This document shows, one piece after another, positions 1 through 8,264 of a stretch of 64,000 nucleotides of DNA. The stretch covers positions 1,426,001 through 1,490,000 of the forward strand of contig NZ_AP036014.1 of NCBI RefSeq assembly GCF_003402415.2. Direction: 5' to 3'. The position numbers and the translations under genes are program-made. The stretch's first letter is position 1; the number at the start of each line of letters is the position of its first letter. The stretch is from Cupidesulfovibrio sp000226255 (GTDB lineage Bacteria > Desulfobacterota > Desulfovibrionia > Desulfovibrionales > Desulfovibrionaceae). A model generated the notes under the pieces. That model was not told where the DNA came from and searched no databases. It worked only from the letters and a program-made list of their open reading frames with translations.

Positions 1-933
1 GTGATGGGGCGCGGCCTGCGCGCGGTGACAGCCGCCGGGGCCATGGCCCTTGGTGTATGGCGCGCGGTTTCCGTGGTGCGCCGGTTCGACCCGGACATGG
101 TGGTGGGCTTCGGCGGCTACGCCGCCTTTGCCGGCGTGCTGGCCGCGCGGCTGTGCGGCAGGCCCGCCGCCATCCACGAGCAGAATTCCATCCCCGGGTT
201 GACCAATCGCCTGCTGGGCCGCGTGGTGCGGCGGGTTTTCCTGTCTCTGCCGGACACGGCGGGCGTGTTTTCCGCAGGACGCTGCGTGCTCACCGGCAAC
301 CCGGTGCGTGCGGCCATCGTGGCGGCGGGTGAGGCGACCGGGGTGCAGCGTTCCACCCGTTCGCGCCGCCTGCTGGTTATGGGCGGCAGCCTGGGGGCCC
401 GCGCCATCAACGAGGCCGTGGTGGCCGCGCTGCCCGCCCTGCGCGACGCCGGTGTTGAGCTGTGGCACCAGACCGGCACCTCCGATTGGGAACGGGTGCG
501 CGCGGGCTACAAGCAGGCCGGAATTTCCGAAGCCCGCGTCGAGGCGTTCATCGACGACGTGGCCAGCGCCTACACCTGGGCCGACCTCGTGCTGTGCCGC
601 GCCGGGGCCACTTCGGTGGCCGAGTTGGCCGTGGCGGGCAAGCCCTCGGTGCTGGTGCCGTTTCCGTTCGCCACCCACAACCACCAGTTGCACAACGCCC
701 GGCACATCGCCGACGCCGGGGCCGCGCTGGTGGTGGAGCAGAAGGATCTTGTCCCCCAGGTAGGCGGCCCCGACGGCAAGGCCGCCGTGGCCCTGGACCG
801 CGTGCTCACCGGACTTCTGGCCGATCGCCAGCGCCTGGACCGCATGGGCGGCGCAGCGCGCGCCATGGGCAGGCCGCAGGCCGCTGCCGCCGTGGTGGAC
901 GGCATGGAAGCCATCCTCGCGGGGCGCAAGTAG
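1..933 (+). CDS. murG: UDP-GlcNAc:undecaprenyl-PP-MurNAc-pentapeptide GlcNAc transferase, 5'-truncated
   Basis: MurG makes lipid II by adding GlcNAc to lipid I on the cytoplasmic face of the inner membrane. The window opens inside the gene: 310 residues are present against about 355 in the family, so roughly the first 50 residues, including the first glycine-rich loop, lie outside. Visible family motifs are MGGSLGARAIN near residue 127, CRAGATSVAEL near 199 (nucleotide-sugar site) and FPFATHNHQLHNAR near 220. The GTG at base 1 is in frame but is not the true start. It is followed by murC, murB, ftsQ, ftsA and ftsZ in the usual dcw order, but a 309-bp repeat-containing gap separates it from murC. 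Confidence 0.95.
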   Translation: MMGRGLRAVTAAGAMALGVWRAVSVVRRFDPDMVVGFGGYAAFAGVLAARLCGRPAAIHEQNSIPGLTNRLLGRVVRRVFLSLPDTAGVFSAGRCVLTGNPVRAAIVAAGEATGVQRSTRSRRLLVMGGSLGARAINEAVVAALPALRDAGVELWHQTGTSDWERVRAGYKQAGISEARVEAFIDDVASAYTWADLVLCRAGATSVAELAVAGKPSVLVPFPFATHNHQLHNARHIADAGAALVVEQKDLVPQVGGPDGKAAVALDRVLTGLLADRQRLDRMGGAARAMGRPQAAAAVVDGMEAILAGRK

Positions 934-1242
934 GTGAGGACACAATTCGTTAGGGTGTGAATTTTTTGTGTGCCTCCGGCGGGCAAGGTGCTTCGCGCTC
1001 TGCGATCGCCATCCGTAAGGTTCGCGCTTCGCGCTCACCTAACGGCTGCCGTCCCTGCACCCCTGAATAGGGGAAAATTTCATCGGTGCAGCGCGTCCCC
1101 TCTACAGGGGGGCTGACAGCAAATTGAAAGTTTTTCGAAATGGGGTTGCAAGGGGCAGCGCCCCTTGCCCGCCGGAGGCGTAAAAAACGGAACCTTGCCT
1201 CCGTCAGTGATTGCAATCAAGCGCAAGGCAATATGAAAAGCT
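934..1242. repeat. Extragenic repeat element between murG and murC, with terminal inverted repeats
   Basis: This 309-bp gap holds no gene. GCCTCCGGCGGGCAAGG at 972-988 is repeated in inverted orientation at 1163-1179, with a T-run just outside the left copy and an A-run just outside the right one. A short perfect hairpin lies at 1149-1167 (8-bp stem CAAGGGGC). Between them, 1014-1045 carries an imperfect palindrome of the form CCGTAAGG...AACGG that recurs at 15481-15687, 23902-23961 and 55570-55665. Genes in this cluster are normally packed tightly, so the element looks inserted. It may add a transcription stop or an RNA processing site between murG and murC; that is inference. Confidence 0.6.
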
Positions 1243-2610
1243 ATGAATAACAACAAGATCAAGAAAATACACATGGTCGGCATCGGCGGCTCGGGCATGA
1301 GCGGCATCGCAGAGGTGCTGCTGAACCTGGGCTACGAGGTCTGCGGTTCGGACATGGCCGACGGCACGGTGGTGCGCCGCCTGCGCAAGCTGGGGGCGGA
1401 GATTTTCATCGGGCATGGCGCGGGCAACGTCACGGACGCGCAGGTGCTGGTGAAGTCCACGGCCATCGGCGACGACAACCCGGAAGTGGCGGCCGCGCGC
1501 ACGCGGGGCATCCCCATCATTCCGCGCGCAGAAATGCTGGCCGAGCTGATGCGCCTGCGCACGGGCATCGCCATCGCGGGCACGCACGGCAAGACCACCA
1601 CCACCTCGCTGGCCGCCGCCATCTTCGACGAGGCGGGCACCGACCCCACGGTGATCATCGGCGGGCGGCTGAACGCCTATGGGGCCAACGCACGCCTGGG
1701 CGACGGCCAATACCTTATCGCCGAGGCGGACGAATCGGACGGGTCGTTCCTGTGCCTGTTCCCCATCGTCACCGTGGTCACCAACGTGGACATGGATCAC
1801 ATGGACCATTACCCCTCGTTGCAGGCCATCGACGACGCCTTCGTGGACTTCATGAACAAGGTGCCGTTCTACGGCATGAACGTGGTTTGCGGGGACGACC
1901 CAGGTGTGCGCAGGCTGCTGCCCCGCGTGAAGCGCCCGGTGATCACCTACGGCTTCGACGAGCACAACGCCATTCGGGCCGAGGTGCTGGCCTGCGCGGA
2001 CACCAGCCTTTTCAACGTCATCGTCAACGGCGAGGACATCGGCCAGGTGCGCCTGGCCCAGCCGGGCCGCCACAACATCCTGAACGCCCTGGCCGCCATA
2101 GGCGTGGCGCTGGAATGCGACATCGCGCCCGAGAAGATCGTGGCGGGCCTTGCCAAGTTCGGCGGGGTGGGGCGTCGCTTCGAGCGCAAGGGCGAGCGCG
2201 ACGGCGTGCTGGTGGTGGACGATTACGGCCACCACCCGGCGGAAATCGCGGCCACCCTGGACACGGCGCGCCAGTGCTTTCCGCACCGGCGGCTGGTGGT
2301 GGTGTTCCAGCCGCACCGGTTCACCCGCACCCAGGCCCTGTTCGGCGAGTTCTGCAAGGTGTTCGACGGGGTGGACAAGCTGCTGCTGACGGAAATCTAC
2401 CCCGCGTCGGAAAAGCCCATCCCTGGCGTGAGCGGGCAAAGCCTTGCCCAGGGCATCCGCCAGGTGTCCAAGACCGACGTGACCTACCATCAGGACTTCG
2501 ATTCCGTGCTGGCGGCGCTGCCCGGCGTGCTGCAACCCGGCGACCTTCTGCTGACGCTGGGCGCGGGCAACGTGACCACCATCGGCCCCCGCTACCTGGA
2601 AAGGGAATAG
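1243..2610 (+). CDS. murC: UDP-N-acetylmuramate--L-alanine ligase
   Basis: MurC adds L-Ala to UDP-MurNAc with ATP, the first step of the peptide stem, in the cytoplasm. The 455-residue length is normal. Visible are the N-terminal dinucleotide-type loop MVGIGGSGMSGIAEVL (about residues 10-25), the Mur ligase P-loop GTHGKTTTTSLAA (about 112-124), the EADESDGSF motif near 160 and DDYGHHPAEI near 325. The start is ATG at 1243; the ribosome-binding site is weak (AAGGCA 5' of it). An earlier ATG at 1233 only gives a five-codon reading frame (stop at 1248) that overlaps the true start. murB follows after one base. Confidence 0.96.
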   Translation: MNNNKIKKIHMVGIGGSGMSGIAEVLLNLGYEVCGSDMADGTVVRRLRKLGAEIFIGHGAGNVTDAQVLVKSTAIGDDNPEVAAARTRGIPIIPRAEMLAELMRLRTGIAIAGTHGKTTTTSLAAAIFDEAGTDPTVIIGGRLNAYGANARLGDGQYLIAEADESDGSFLCLFPIVTVVTNVDMDHMDHYPSLQAIDDAFVDFMNKVPFYGMNVVCGDDPGVRRLLPRVKRPVITYGFDEHNAIRAEVLACADTSLFNVIVNGEDIGQVRLAQPGRHNILNALAAIGVALECDIAPEKIVAGLAKFGGVGRRFERKGERDGVLVVDDYGHHPAEIAATLDTARQCFPHRRLVVVFQPHRFTRTQALFGEFCKVFDGVDKLLLTEIYPASEKPIPGVSGQSLAQGIRQVSKTDVTYHQDFDSVLAALPGVLQPGDLLLTLGAGNVTTIGPRYLERE

Positions 2611-2611
2611 C

Positions 2612-3532
2612 ATGCTCAAGGTTCTTGACGGCCCCGTGCTTGCGCACCGCACCACGCTCCGCCTTGGCGGCAGGGCGCTGGCCGAGGTGCGCGCGGCCGG
2701 GCCGGAGGACCTGGACGGCCTGCCCGAAACACTGGCCCGCCTGGGCGGCGAACCGCGCATGCTGGGCTGCGGCAGCAACATTCTTGCCGACGACGGCGAA
2801 CTGCCCGTGGTGGTGGTGACGCTGGCGGGCGACGGCCCCTTCGGCGCGGAGCCGCAAATCACCGGAGAAACCGAGGATGGCCGCGTGCTGGTGCGCGTGG
2901 GCGCCGCGCAGCGACTGCCGCGCCTGCTGGCGCGCCTGGCCTCGTGGGGCCTTGGCGGCATGGAGGGCCTTGCGGGCATACCTGGCGGGGTGGGCGGCGC
3001 GGTGGCCATGAACGCCGGTTCTTACGGTTGCGAGTGCGGTTCCGCACTGCATGCCGTCACCGTGTTTTCTCCCGCCCTTGGGCACGCGACCCTGGGGCCG
3101 GAGCGGTTCCGTTACGGCTACCGCCATTTTTCCGTGCTGGACGCCACTGGCGCGCCGCTGGACGGCTGGTTTCTGGTCACCTCGGCCACCTTCGCCCTGA
3201 CACGGGGCGACGGGGCAGCCATCCATGCCGCCATGCGCGGAAATTACCTGAAGAAGAAGGCGACGCAACCTGTACTGGCCCACAGTGCGGGCTGCGTCTT
3301 TCGCAATCCTTCGCCGCAGAACCCTGCAGGAAAGTTGCTTGATACGGCAGGACTTAAGGGATACCGCATTGGTGGTATGGCTTTTTCAAAAATGCACGCG
3401 AACTTCATGATCAATGAAGGAACAGGCACTGCGAAAGACGCCTTCAGTTTATTGCAGTTTGCAAGAGTTGCCGTGAGTGAACGTTTTGGAATGAATCTTG
3501 AGCTTGAAGTGAAGGTCTGGTCATGGCGATAG
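2612..3532 (+). CDS. murB: UDP-N-acetylenolpyruvoylglucosamine reductase, short type
   Basis: MurB is the FAD- and NADPH-dependent reductase that makes UDP-MurNAc. At 306 residues it fits the shorter (type II) MurB class. The FAD-binding stretch GCGSNILADD is near residue 51 and GIPGGVGGAVAMNAGSYG near 122-139. The C-terminal catalytic loop reads HSAGCVFRNP near 224-233, so a Cys stands where E. coli MurB has its proton-donor Ser; this substitution occurs in part of the type II group. The start ATG follows the murC stop by one base, and the end overlaps ftsQ by 10 bases, which implies translational coupling. The last 70 codons are clearly richer in A/T than the rest. Confidence 0.95.
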   Translation: MLKVLDGPVLAHRTTLRLGGRALAEVRAAGPEDLDGLPETLARLGGEPRMLGCGSNILADDGELPVVVVTLAGDGPFGAEPQITGETEDGRVLVRVGAAQRLPRLLARLASWGLGGMEGLAGIPGGVGGAVAMNAGSYGCECGSALHAVTVFSPALGHATLGPERFRYGYRHFSVLDATGAPLDGWFLVTSATFALTRGDGAAIHAAMRGNYLKKKATQPVLAHSAGCVFRNPSPQNPAGKLLDTAGLKGYRIGGMAFSKMHANFMINEGTGTAKDAFSLLQFARVAVSERFGMNLELEVKVWSWR

Positions 3533-4362
3533 CATTGTCGCGTGGAAAGAAAGGCGCGAAGAATGCGTACAGCAGAAAAAGCGTGAAGCCACAAAAGGCC
3601 ACGCTGCATCCCGGTAGCGGGGTGATGCCATTGGTCAGATGGATCTTCACCATGTCGGTTCTGGTGTCTATTCTTGTCGGAATAAGTGTAGGTTTGCTGT
3701 ACGTCTACAGATATGCGACGAGTTCTGAATATTTTGCAGTCAAAACTATTGAAGTCTCCGGCAATTTGAGGTTAAGACAAGAGGAAATCCTGGCGTTGGC
3801 GGGCATTGCCCCCGGCTCGAACAGTCTGGCGGTCAACATCGCGGAGATGGAGTCGGGGCTGCTGCGCAACCCATGGGTTACGGAAGTGTCCGTAAAAAGG
3901 TTGCTTCCTGACGGATTTGCGATAAAAGTCGCTGAACGGGAGCCGAAGTTCTGGGTACAGCGCGGAGGCGAACTTCTCTACGCCGACGAACACGGCAACA
4001 TCATCGCCCCGGTTGGGGCGGGCCGGTTCACCTCGCTGCCCACGCTGGAAGTGGAGGCGGGGGCCGAGGAGGCGCTGGAACGCCTGCCCGAGATAACCGG
4101 CGATCTGAAGCGGGCCAGGCTGCCCGTGGATATCGCCCTGGTATCGTGGGTGCGCCTGAGCCCCGGCAAGGGCGTGGAACTGTATCTGGAAAACAGCGAC
4201 CTGCGCCTCAGCATCGCGCTGGAAGACTGGCGCGACAATCTCGACAGGCTGGGTAAGGTGCTCGACGACCTTGCCCGTCGGGGTGAACTGAAGCAGGTGC
4301 GCGAGGTGAAGACGGGGGGCGTCAACGTCTGGGTACAGAAGGACGCCGCCCTCGGCGGCTGA
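3523..4362 (+). CDS. ftsQ: Cell division protein FtsQ
   Basis: FtsQ is the bitopic inner-membrane scaffold linking early and late divisome proteins. The 279-residue product has a basic cytoplasmic N-terminus (about 1-30), one membrane segment (WIFTMSVLVSILVGISVG, about 31-53), a POTRA-like domain starting near VKTIEVSGNLRLRQEEI (about 72-88) and a periplasmic beta domain. The start ATG lies within the murB 3' end. The first 80 or so codons are unusually A/T-rich for this genome, continuing a composition dip that starts in murB; from about base 3800 the usual high-GC codon use returns. Family identity is strong from context and architecture; sequence conservation of FtsQ is generally low. Confidence 0.92.
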   Translation: MAIALSRGKKGAKNAYSRKSVKPQKATLHPGSGVMPLVRWIFTMSVLVSILVGISVGLLYVYRYATSSEYFAVKTIEVSGNLRLRQEEILALAGIAPGSNSLAVNIAEMESGLLRNPWVTEVSVKRLLPDGFAIKVAEREPKFWVQRGGELLYADEHGNIIAPVGAGRFTSLPTLEVEAGAEEALERLPEITGDLKRARLPVDIALVSWVRLSPGKGVELYLENSDLRLSIALEDWRDNLDRLGKVLDDLARRGELKQVREVKTGGVNVWVQKDAALGG

Positions 4363-4432
4363 CCCGGCAGTGCGAAACCGCACGGGCAGCCCCAACGGCA
4401 CCCGTTCGGCATCGCGTAAACAGGAGTAGCAG

Positions 4433-5659
4433 ATGCCCAAGTCGGATCTGATTGTCGGCCTTGATATCGGAACCACCAAGATTTGCGCGGTCGTGGGCGA
4501 AGCCACGCCCGACGGGGTCGATATCGTCGGCATCGGCACCAGTCCCTCCACCGGCCTGCGCAAGGGCGTGGTGGTCAACATCGAGCAGACCGTCCAGTCC
4601 ATCAAGAAAGCTCTCGAAGAAGCCGAGTTGATGGCTGGCTGCGAAATCCGTTCGGTCTATGCGGGTATCGCGGGCAGCCACATCAAGGGCTTCAACAGTC
4701 ATGGCGTCATCGCCGTAAAAGGCGGCGAGGTGGGCCCCAAGGACGTCGAACGCGCGCTGGACGCGGCGAAAGCCGTGGCCATTCCGCTGGACCGCGAAGT
4801 CATCCACATCCTTCCGCAGGAATACATCGTGGACGACCAGCGCGGCATTGCCGACCCGCTCGGCATGGCGGGCGTGCGGCTAGAGGTCAAGGTGCACATC
4901 GTGACGGGCGCCGTGACGTCCGCCCAGAACATCGTGCGCTCCTGCCACAGGAGCGGGCTCGACGTGTCGGACATCGTGCTTGAGGCGCTGGCCTCCAGCA
5001 AGGCCGTGCTGACCGAGGAAGAGAGGGAGATTGGCGTCGCCCTCGTCGACCTTGGCGGCGGCACCACCGACATCGCCGTGTTCTCCAACGATTCCATCAA
5101 GCACACGGGCGTGCTTGCGCTGGGCGGGCAGAACCTGACCAACGACATCGCGTTCGGGTTGCGCACCCCCATGGTTTCGGCCGAAAAGATCAAGGTCAAG
5201 TACGGCTGCGCCATGGCCGACCTTGTGCGCAACGACGACCTCATCGAGGTGCCGAGCGTGGGCGGGCGCGAACCGCGCCGCCTGTCGCGCCAGGTGCTTG
5301 CCGAAATCTGCGAACCCCGCATGGAGGAAATCCTGTCGCTGGTGGATCAGGAACTCGTGCGCTCCGGCTTCAAGAGCATGATCGGGGCGGGCGTGGTGCT
5401 GACTGGCGGCACGGCCCTCATCGATGGGTGTCAGGAGCTTGGCGAGCAGATTTTCAACATGCCCACCCGCATCGGCTACCCCCGCAATGTGGGCGGGCTG
5501 CGCGACGTGGTGAACAGCCCGAAGTTCGCCACCGCCGTAGGGCTTTTGCGCTACGGCGCGGAAAAGGAGGGCCTTGAGCTCAAGTTCCGCATCCGCGACG
5601 GCAACGTGTTCAACCGCGTGCTGTCGCGCATGCGCAAGTGGTTCTCCGACATCTCGTAA
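4433..5659 (+). CDS. ftsA: Cell division protein FtsA
   Basis: FtsA is the actin-like ATPase that tethers FtsZ filaments to the membrane. It is 408 residues, the usual length. Actin-fold nucleotide motifs are GLDIGTTKICAVVGE near residues 9-23 and LVDLGGGTTDIAVF near 204-217, followed by GVVLTGGTALIDG near 320. The SHS2-like 1C subdomain lies between about 85 and 165. The C-terminus ends in an amphipathic helix (VLSRMRKWFSDIS) that serves as the membrane anchor. The start ATG has AGGAG eight bases upstream. ftsQ ends 70 bases earlier and ftsZ begins 43 bases after the stop, so co-transcription is likely. Confidence 0.97.
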   Translation: MPKSDLIVGLDIGTTKICAVVGEATPDGVDIVGIGTSPSTGLRKGVVVNIEQTVQSIKKALEEAELMAGCEIRSVYAGIAGSHIKGFNSHGVIAVKGGEVGPKDVERALDAAKAVAIPLDREVIHILPQEYIVDDQRGIADPLGMAGVRLEVKVHIVTGAVTSAQNIVRSCHRSGLDVSDIVLEALASSKAVLTEEEREIGVALVDLGGGTTDIAVFSNDSIKHTGVLALGGQNLTNDIAFGLRTPMVSAEKIKVKYGCAMADLVRNDDLIEVPSVGGREPRRLSRQVLAEICEPRMEEILSLVDQELVRSGFKSMIGAGVVLTGGTALIDGCQELGEQIFNMPTRIGYPRNVGGLRDVVNSPKFATAVGLLRYGAEKEGLELKFRIRDGNVFNRVLSRMRKWFSDIS

Positions 5660-5702
5660 ACCGTGGGTCCTGCGGACCAGTCATTCGGACAAGGAGAGGC
5701 GT

Positions 5703-6983
5703 ATGGAATTTCACGAGATCGATGCCGAAAGCACTGCAAAGATAAAGGTCATCGGCGTCGGCGGCGGCGGCGGCAACGCGGTCCAGAACATGATATCCTC
5801 CGCGCTGAAGGGGGTCACCTTCATCGCGGCGAACACCGATATCCAGGCCCTCAGCCGGTCTTCCGCCGAACTCAAGATCCAGCTCGGCGACAAGCTGACC
5901 AAGGGCCTCGGCGCGGGCGCCAACCCCGGCATCGGCCGCGACGCCGCCCTTGAGAGCATGAGCGCCATCAAGGACGCCATCGGCGAGGCCGACATGGTCT
6001 TCGTCACCGCGGGCATGGGCGGCGGCACCGGTACCGGCGCGGCCCCCGTCATCGCGCAGGCCGCCAAGGAACTGGGCGCGCTGACCGTTGGCGTGGTCAC
6101 CAAGCCGTTCTTCTTCGAAGGCAAGAAGCGCCTTGAAGCCGCGGAAGTGGGCATCTCCGAATTCCGCGAGCACGTGGACAGCCTGATCACCATCCCCAAC
6201 GACCGCCTGCTTTCCCTGGCCCCCAAGAAGGCCACCTTCGTGGAAATGCTGAAGAAGGCCGACGAGGTGCTGTACTTCGCGGTGAAGGGCATTTCCGACC
6301 TGATCATGGTGCCCGGCCTCATCAACCTCGACTTCGCGGACGTGAAGGCGGTGATGGGCGAATCGGGCCTGGCCATGATGGGCGCGGGCATCGCGCGCGG
6401 CGAATCGCGCGCCCGTGAAGCCGCCATGAAGGCCATCACCAGCCCGCTGCTGGAAGACGTTTCCATCGACGGCGCGCGCGGCGTGCTCATGAACATCACC
6501 TGCGGGCCGGACCTGACCATCGACGAAGTCAGCGAAGCCGCCGGGATCATCCAGGAAGCCGCGCACGAAGACGCGCGCATCTTCTTCGGCACCGTGTTCG
6601 ACGACACGGCGGGCGAGGAAATGCGTATCACCGTCATCGCCACCGGCATCGACGCGGACATGGTCAGCGTGGATGGCGCGGGCAAGTCGGGCACCGTCAC
6701 CCCGTTCCGCAAGGGCGGCGCGGCCCCGCAGGCCCAGCCCGCGCCCCGCTCGGCCGCGCAGCCGCGCGCCGAACAGGTGCAGCAGGCCAAGCCCGCGCTG
6801 CAGCCGCGCGGCATGGGCGGCTTTTCGGAAGACGACCGCAACATCCCCGCCTACCTGCGCAAGCAGGGGCAGGTGCAGGCCACGGTGAACCGCATCAACA
6901 CTCACGCCCCCGGCGAAGAAGACTTCATCTTCGACGAGGACGAGTTCGAGATTCCGTCCTTCATCCGCAAGCAGGCGGACTAG
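5703..6983 (+). CDS. ftsZ: Cell division GTPase FtsZ with two C-terminal partner-binding-type peptides
   Basis: FtsZ polymerises with GTP to form the Z ring. The start at 5703 is chosen because AAGGAGAGG precedes it and the protein then begins MEFHEIDAES; upstream in-frame ATGs lie inside ftsA. The product is 426 residues. The GTP-binding loops GVGGGGGNAVQNM (about 18-30) and GGGTGTG (106-112) and the T7-region NFADVKAVM-type segment (here LDFADVKAVM, about 210) are present. The tail from about 325 is a Pro/Ala/Gln-rich linker. Two motifs resembling the conserved C-terminal peptide occur: IPAYLRKQ at 381-388 and IPSFIRKQAD at 417-426, separated by an acidic stretch. A strong terminator follows at 7184. 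Confidence 0.97.
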   Translation: MEFHEIDAESTAKIKVIGVGGGGGNAVQNMISSALKGVTFIAANTDIQALSRSSAELKIQLGDKLTKGLGAGANPGIGRDAALESMSAIKDAIGEADMVFVTAGMGGGTGTGAAPVIAQAAKELGALTVGVVTKPFFFEGKKRLEAAEVGISEFREHVDSLITIPNDRLLSLAPKKATFVEMLKKADEVLYFAVKGISDLIMVPGLINLDFADVKAVMGESGLAMMGAGIARGESRAREAAMKAITSPLLEDVSIDGARGVLMNITCGPDLTIDEVSEAAGIIQEAAHEDARIFFGTVFDDTAGEEMRITVIATGIDADMVSVDGAGKSGTVTPFRKGGAAPQAQPAPRSAAQPRAEQVQQAKPALQPRGMGGFSEDDRNIPAYLRKQGQVQATVNRINTHAPGEEDFIFDEDEFEIPSFIRKQAD

Positions 6984-7183
6984 CGGACGGAAGCCCGACG
7001 GGCCGTACCCTTTCCCCGCCCCGCGCGGGAAGGAGGCATGCGGCCAACCCGACCCTGCGGATCCGGCGTTACAACCGGGGGGGTACGCCGCAGGCAACGG
7101 TGCATACGCGCCACGCGCGCACGATAGACCCCGCGCACGGGACGAAGAAGACGCCTCTCCATCCCGGGCACGGTTTACGGGAG

Positions 7184-7208
7184 GGCCGCCCCAACGGGGC
7201 GGCCTTTT
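7184..7208 (+). terminator. Rho-independent terminator after ftsZ
   Basis: A perfect 9-bp stem GGCCGCCCC/GGGGCGGCC with a 3-base loop is followed by TTTT. It lies 200 bases after the ftsZ stop and closes the mur-fts transcript. The remaining part of the 6984-7376 gap shows only a GC-rich inverted repeat near 7296-7324 and the ribosome-binding site of the next gene. Confidence 0.85.
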
Positions 7209-7376
7209 CTCGTTGCGGGGGCTGGATTTTTGCGTGGCAGTGGTTACGCTGTATGCCGTGCGTGACCGCGCCCGCCGAAAGGAGGATGGGGGTGCAACCC
7301 GCGTGCGCGTGCACGCGGGGGTTGTCCCTCTGGCCGCATGTGCGGCCCGGGAGCGTGGCCCGCCAAGGAGAGACCC

Positions 7377-8189
7377 ATGCGTACGCAATTCATTCCGGAA
7401 GTTCGCTTTGCCCGGTGGGCTTCCCTGTTCCTTCTGTTGGCCCTGGCGGCGCTGGCCGCCGCTTGCGCCCCGCTGACGCGCGGCTTGAGCGGCGACGCGG
7501 TGGCCTCTTCGGCTCGTCCGGCGGCGCTGGTGCGCCCGGCGGCCGGGTTCGCGCTGCTGGGCTCTGGCGCGGCATCGCCCCTGCTGGACACCGAACTGGG
7601 CATGCGCCACGCCGAAGCGGGGTGGGCCTTCTACGCCGATGCCACCCGCGAACGGCAACTGGCCGTGCTGCTGGCCGAGGCGCCCACCGGCTGGCAATGG
7701 GAACTGGACGTTTCCAGCCCCTGGCGTGAAGTGCGGCGCGACGTGTACGCCACCGGCCCGGCGCGCTTCAGCGGCGCAACCTTCCTCATGCCCGCCTCGG
7801 CCGACCCGTTCACGGCCCTGCTGCCCGCCACGCCTAAGCTCGCGCCTGAAGACGGCGAATGGCGCTGGCTGGTGCGGCGCTACACGCAGTTGCACGATTT
7901 TCGCGCGGTGAAGCTGGTGGTGGAATACCGCGAACCCGTGCCCGTGGGCGCGGGCGAGCAGCTTGCCGATGCGCTGGACGCCGGGCAGCAGCCCTCCGGC
8001 CGTGCGGCGGCCCTGCTGGGAGAGTTCGAGGCCCGCGCCCGCGCGGCGTTCTCGGTAACGGAGTATCCGGCGGGCGGCGTTGCCGTGGAGGGGTTTGCGC
8101 ATGACGCGCGCACGGTGCACCTGCGCAACCTGGCCGGGATGGCCGGGCGCATGGAGCCCATCCGCAACCTGCCCAGTGACGACAGATAG
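7377..8189 (+). CDS. Predicted lipoprotein, first of two tandem paralogs (possibly DUF4851-like)
   Basis: The start at 7377 is set by AAGGAG seven bases upstream. The 270-residue product opens with a basic region and a hydrophobic stretch ending in a lipobox (LAALAAACAP, Cys near residue 28), so export and lipid anchoring are likely. The mature part begins TRGLSGDAVASSARPAALVR. Conserved blocks shared with the next gene are ASSARPA-LVR, VLLAE, LDVSS and VKLVVEYREP. I know no function for the family; it resembles proteins of unknown function seen in Desulfovibrio (possibly DUF4851), which I cannot confirm here. A 15-bp perfect inverted repeat separates it from its paralog. Confidence 0.75.
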   Translation: MRTQFIPEVRFARWASLFLLLALAALAAACAPLTRGLSGDAVASSARPAALVRPAAGFALLGSGAASPLLDTELGMRHAEAGWAFYADATRERQLAVLLAEAPTGWQWELDVSSPWREVRRDVYATGPARFSGATFLMPASADPFTALLPATPKLAPEDGEWRWLVRRYTQLHDFRAVKLVVEYREPVPVGAGEQLADALDAGQQPSGRAAALLGEFEARARAAFSVTEYPAGGVAVEGFAHDARTVHLRNLAGMAGRMEPIRNLPSDDR

Positions 8190-8191
8190 AC

Positions 8192-8235
8192 GCAGGCGCG
8201 GAAGGCCAGCGAAACCGCCAGCCTTCCGCGCCTGC
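8192..8235 (+). promoter_or_regulatory. Long hairpin between the two paralogous envelope genes
   Basis: GCAGGCGCGGAAGGC at 8192-8206 is repeated perfectly inverted at 8221-8235 with a 14-base loop. No T-run follows, so it is better read as an attenuator or mRNA-stabilising hairpin than as a full terminator. It could set different expression levels for the two paralogs. Confidence 0.5.
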
Positions 8236-8264
8236 CAGCCCCGCTGAAACGCCAAGGAGGCCCC

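Noticed and set aside
7296..7324. GC-rich hairpin as possible 4.5S RNA
   Set aside because: The conserved SRP RNA loop sequence is not present.
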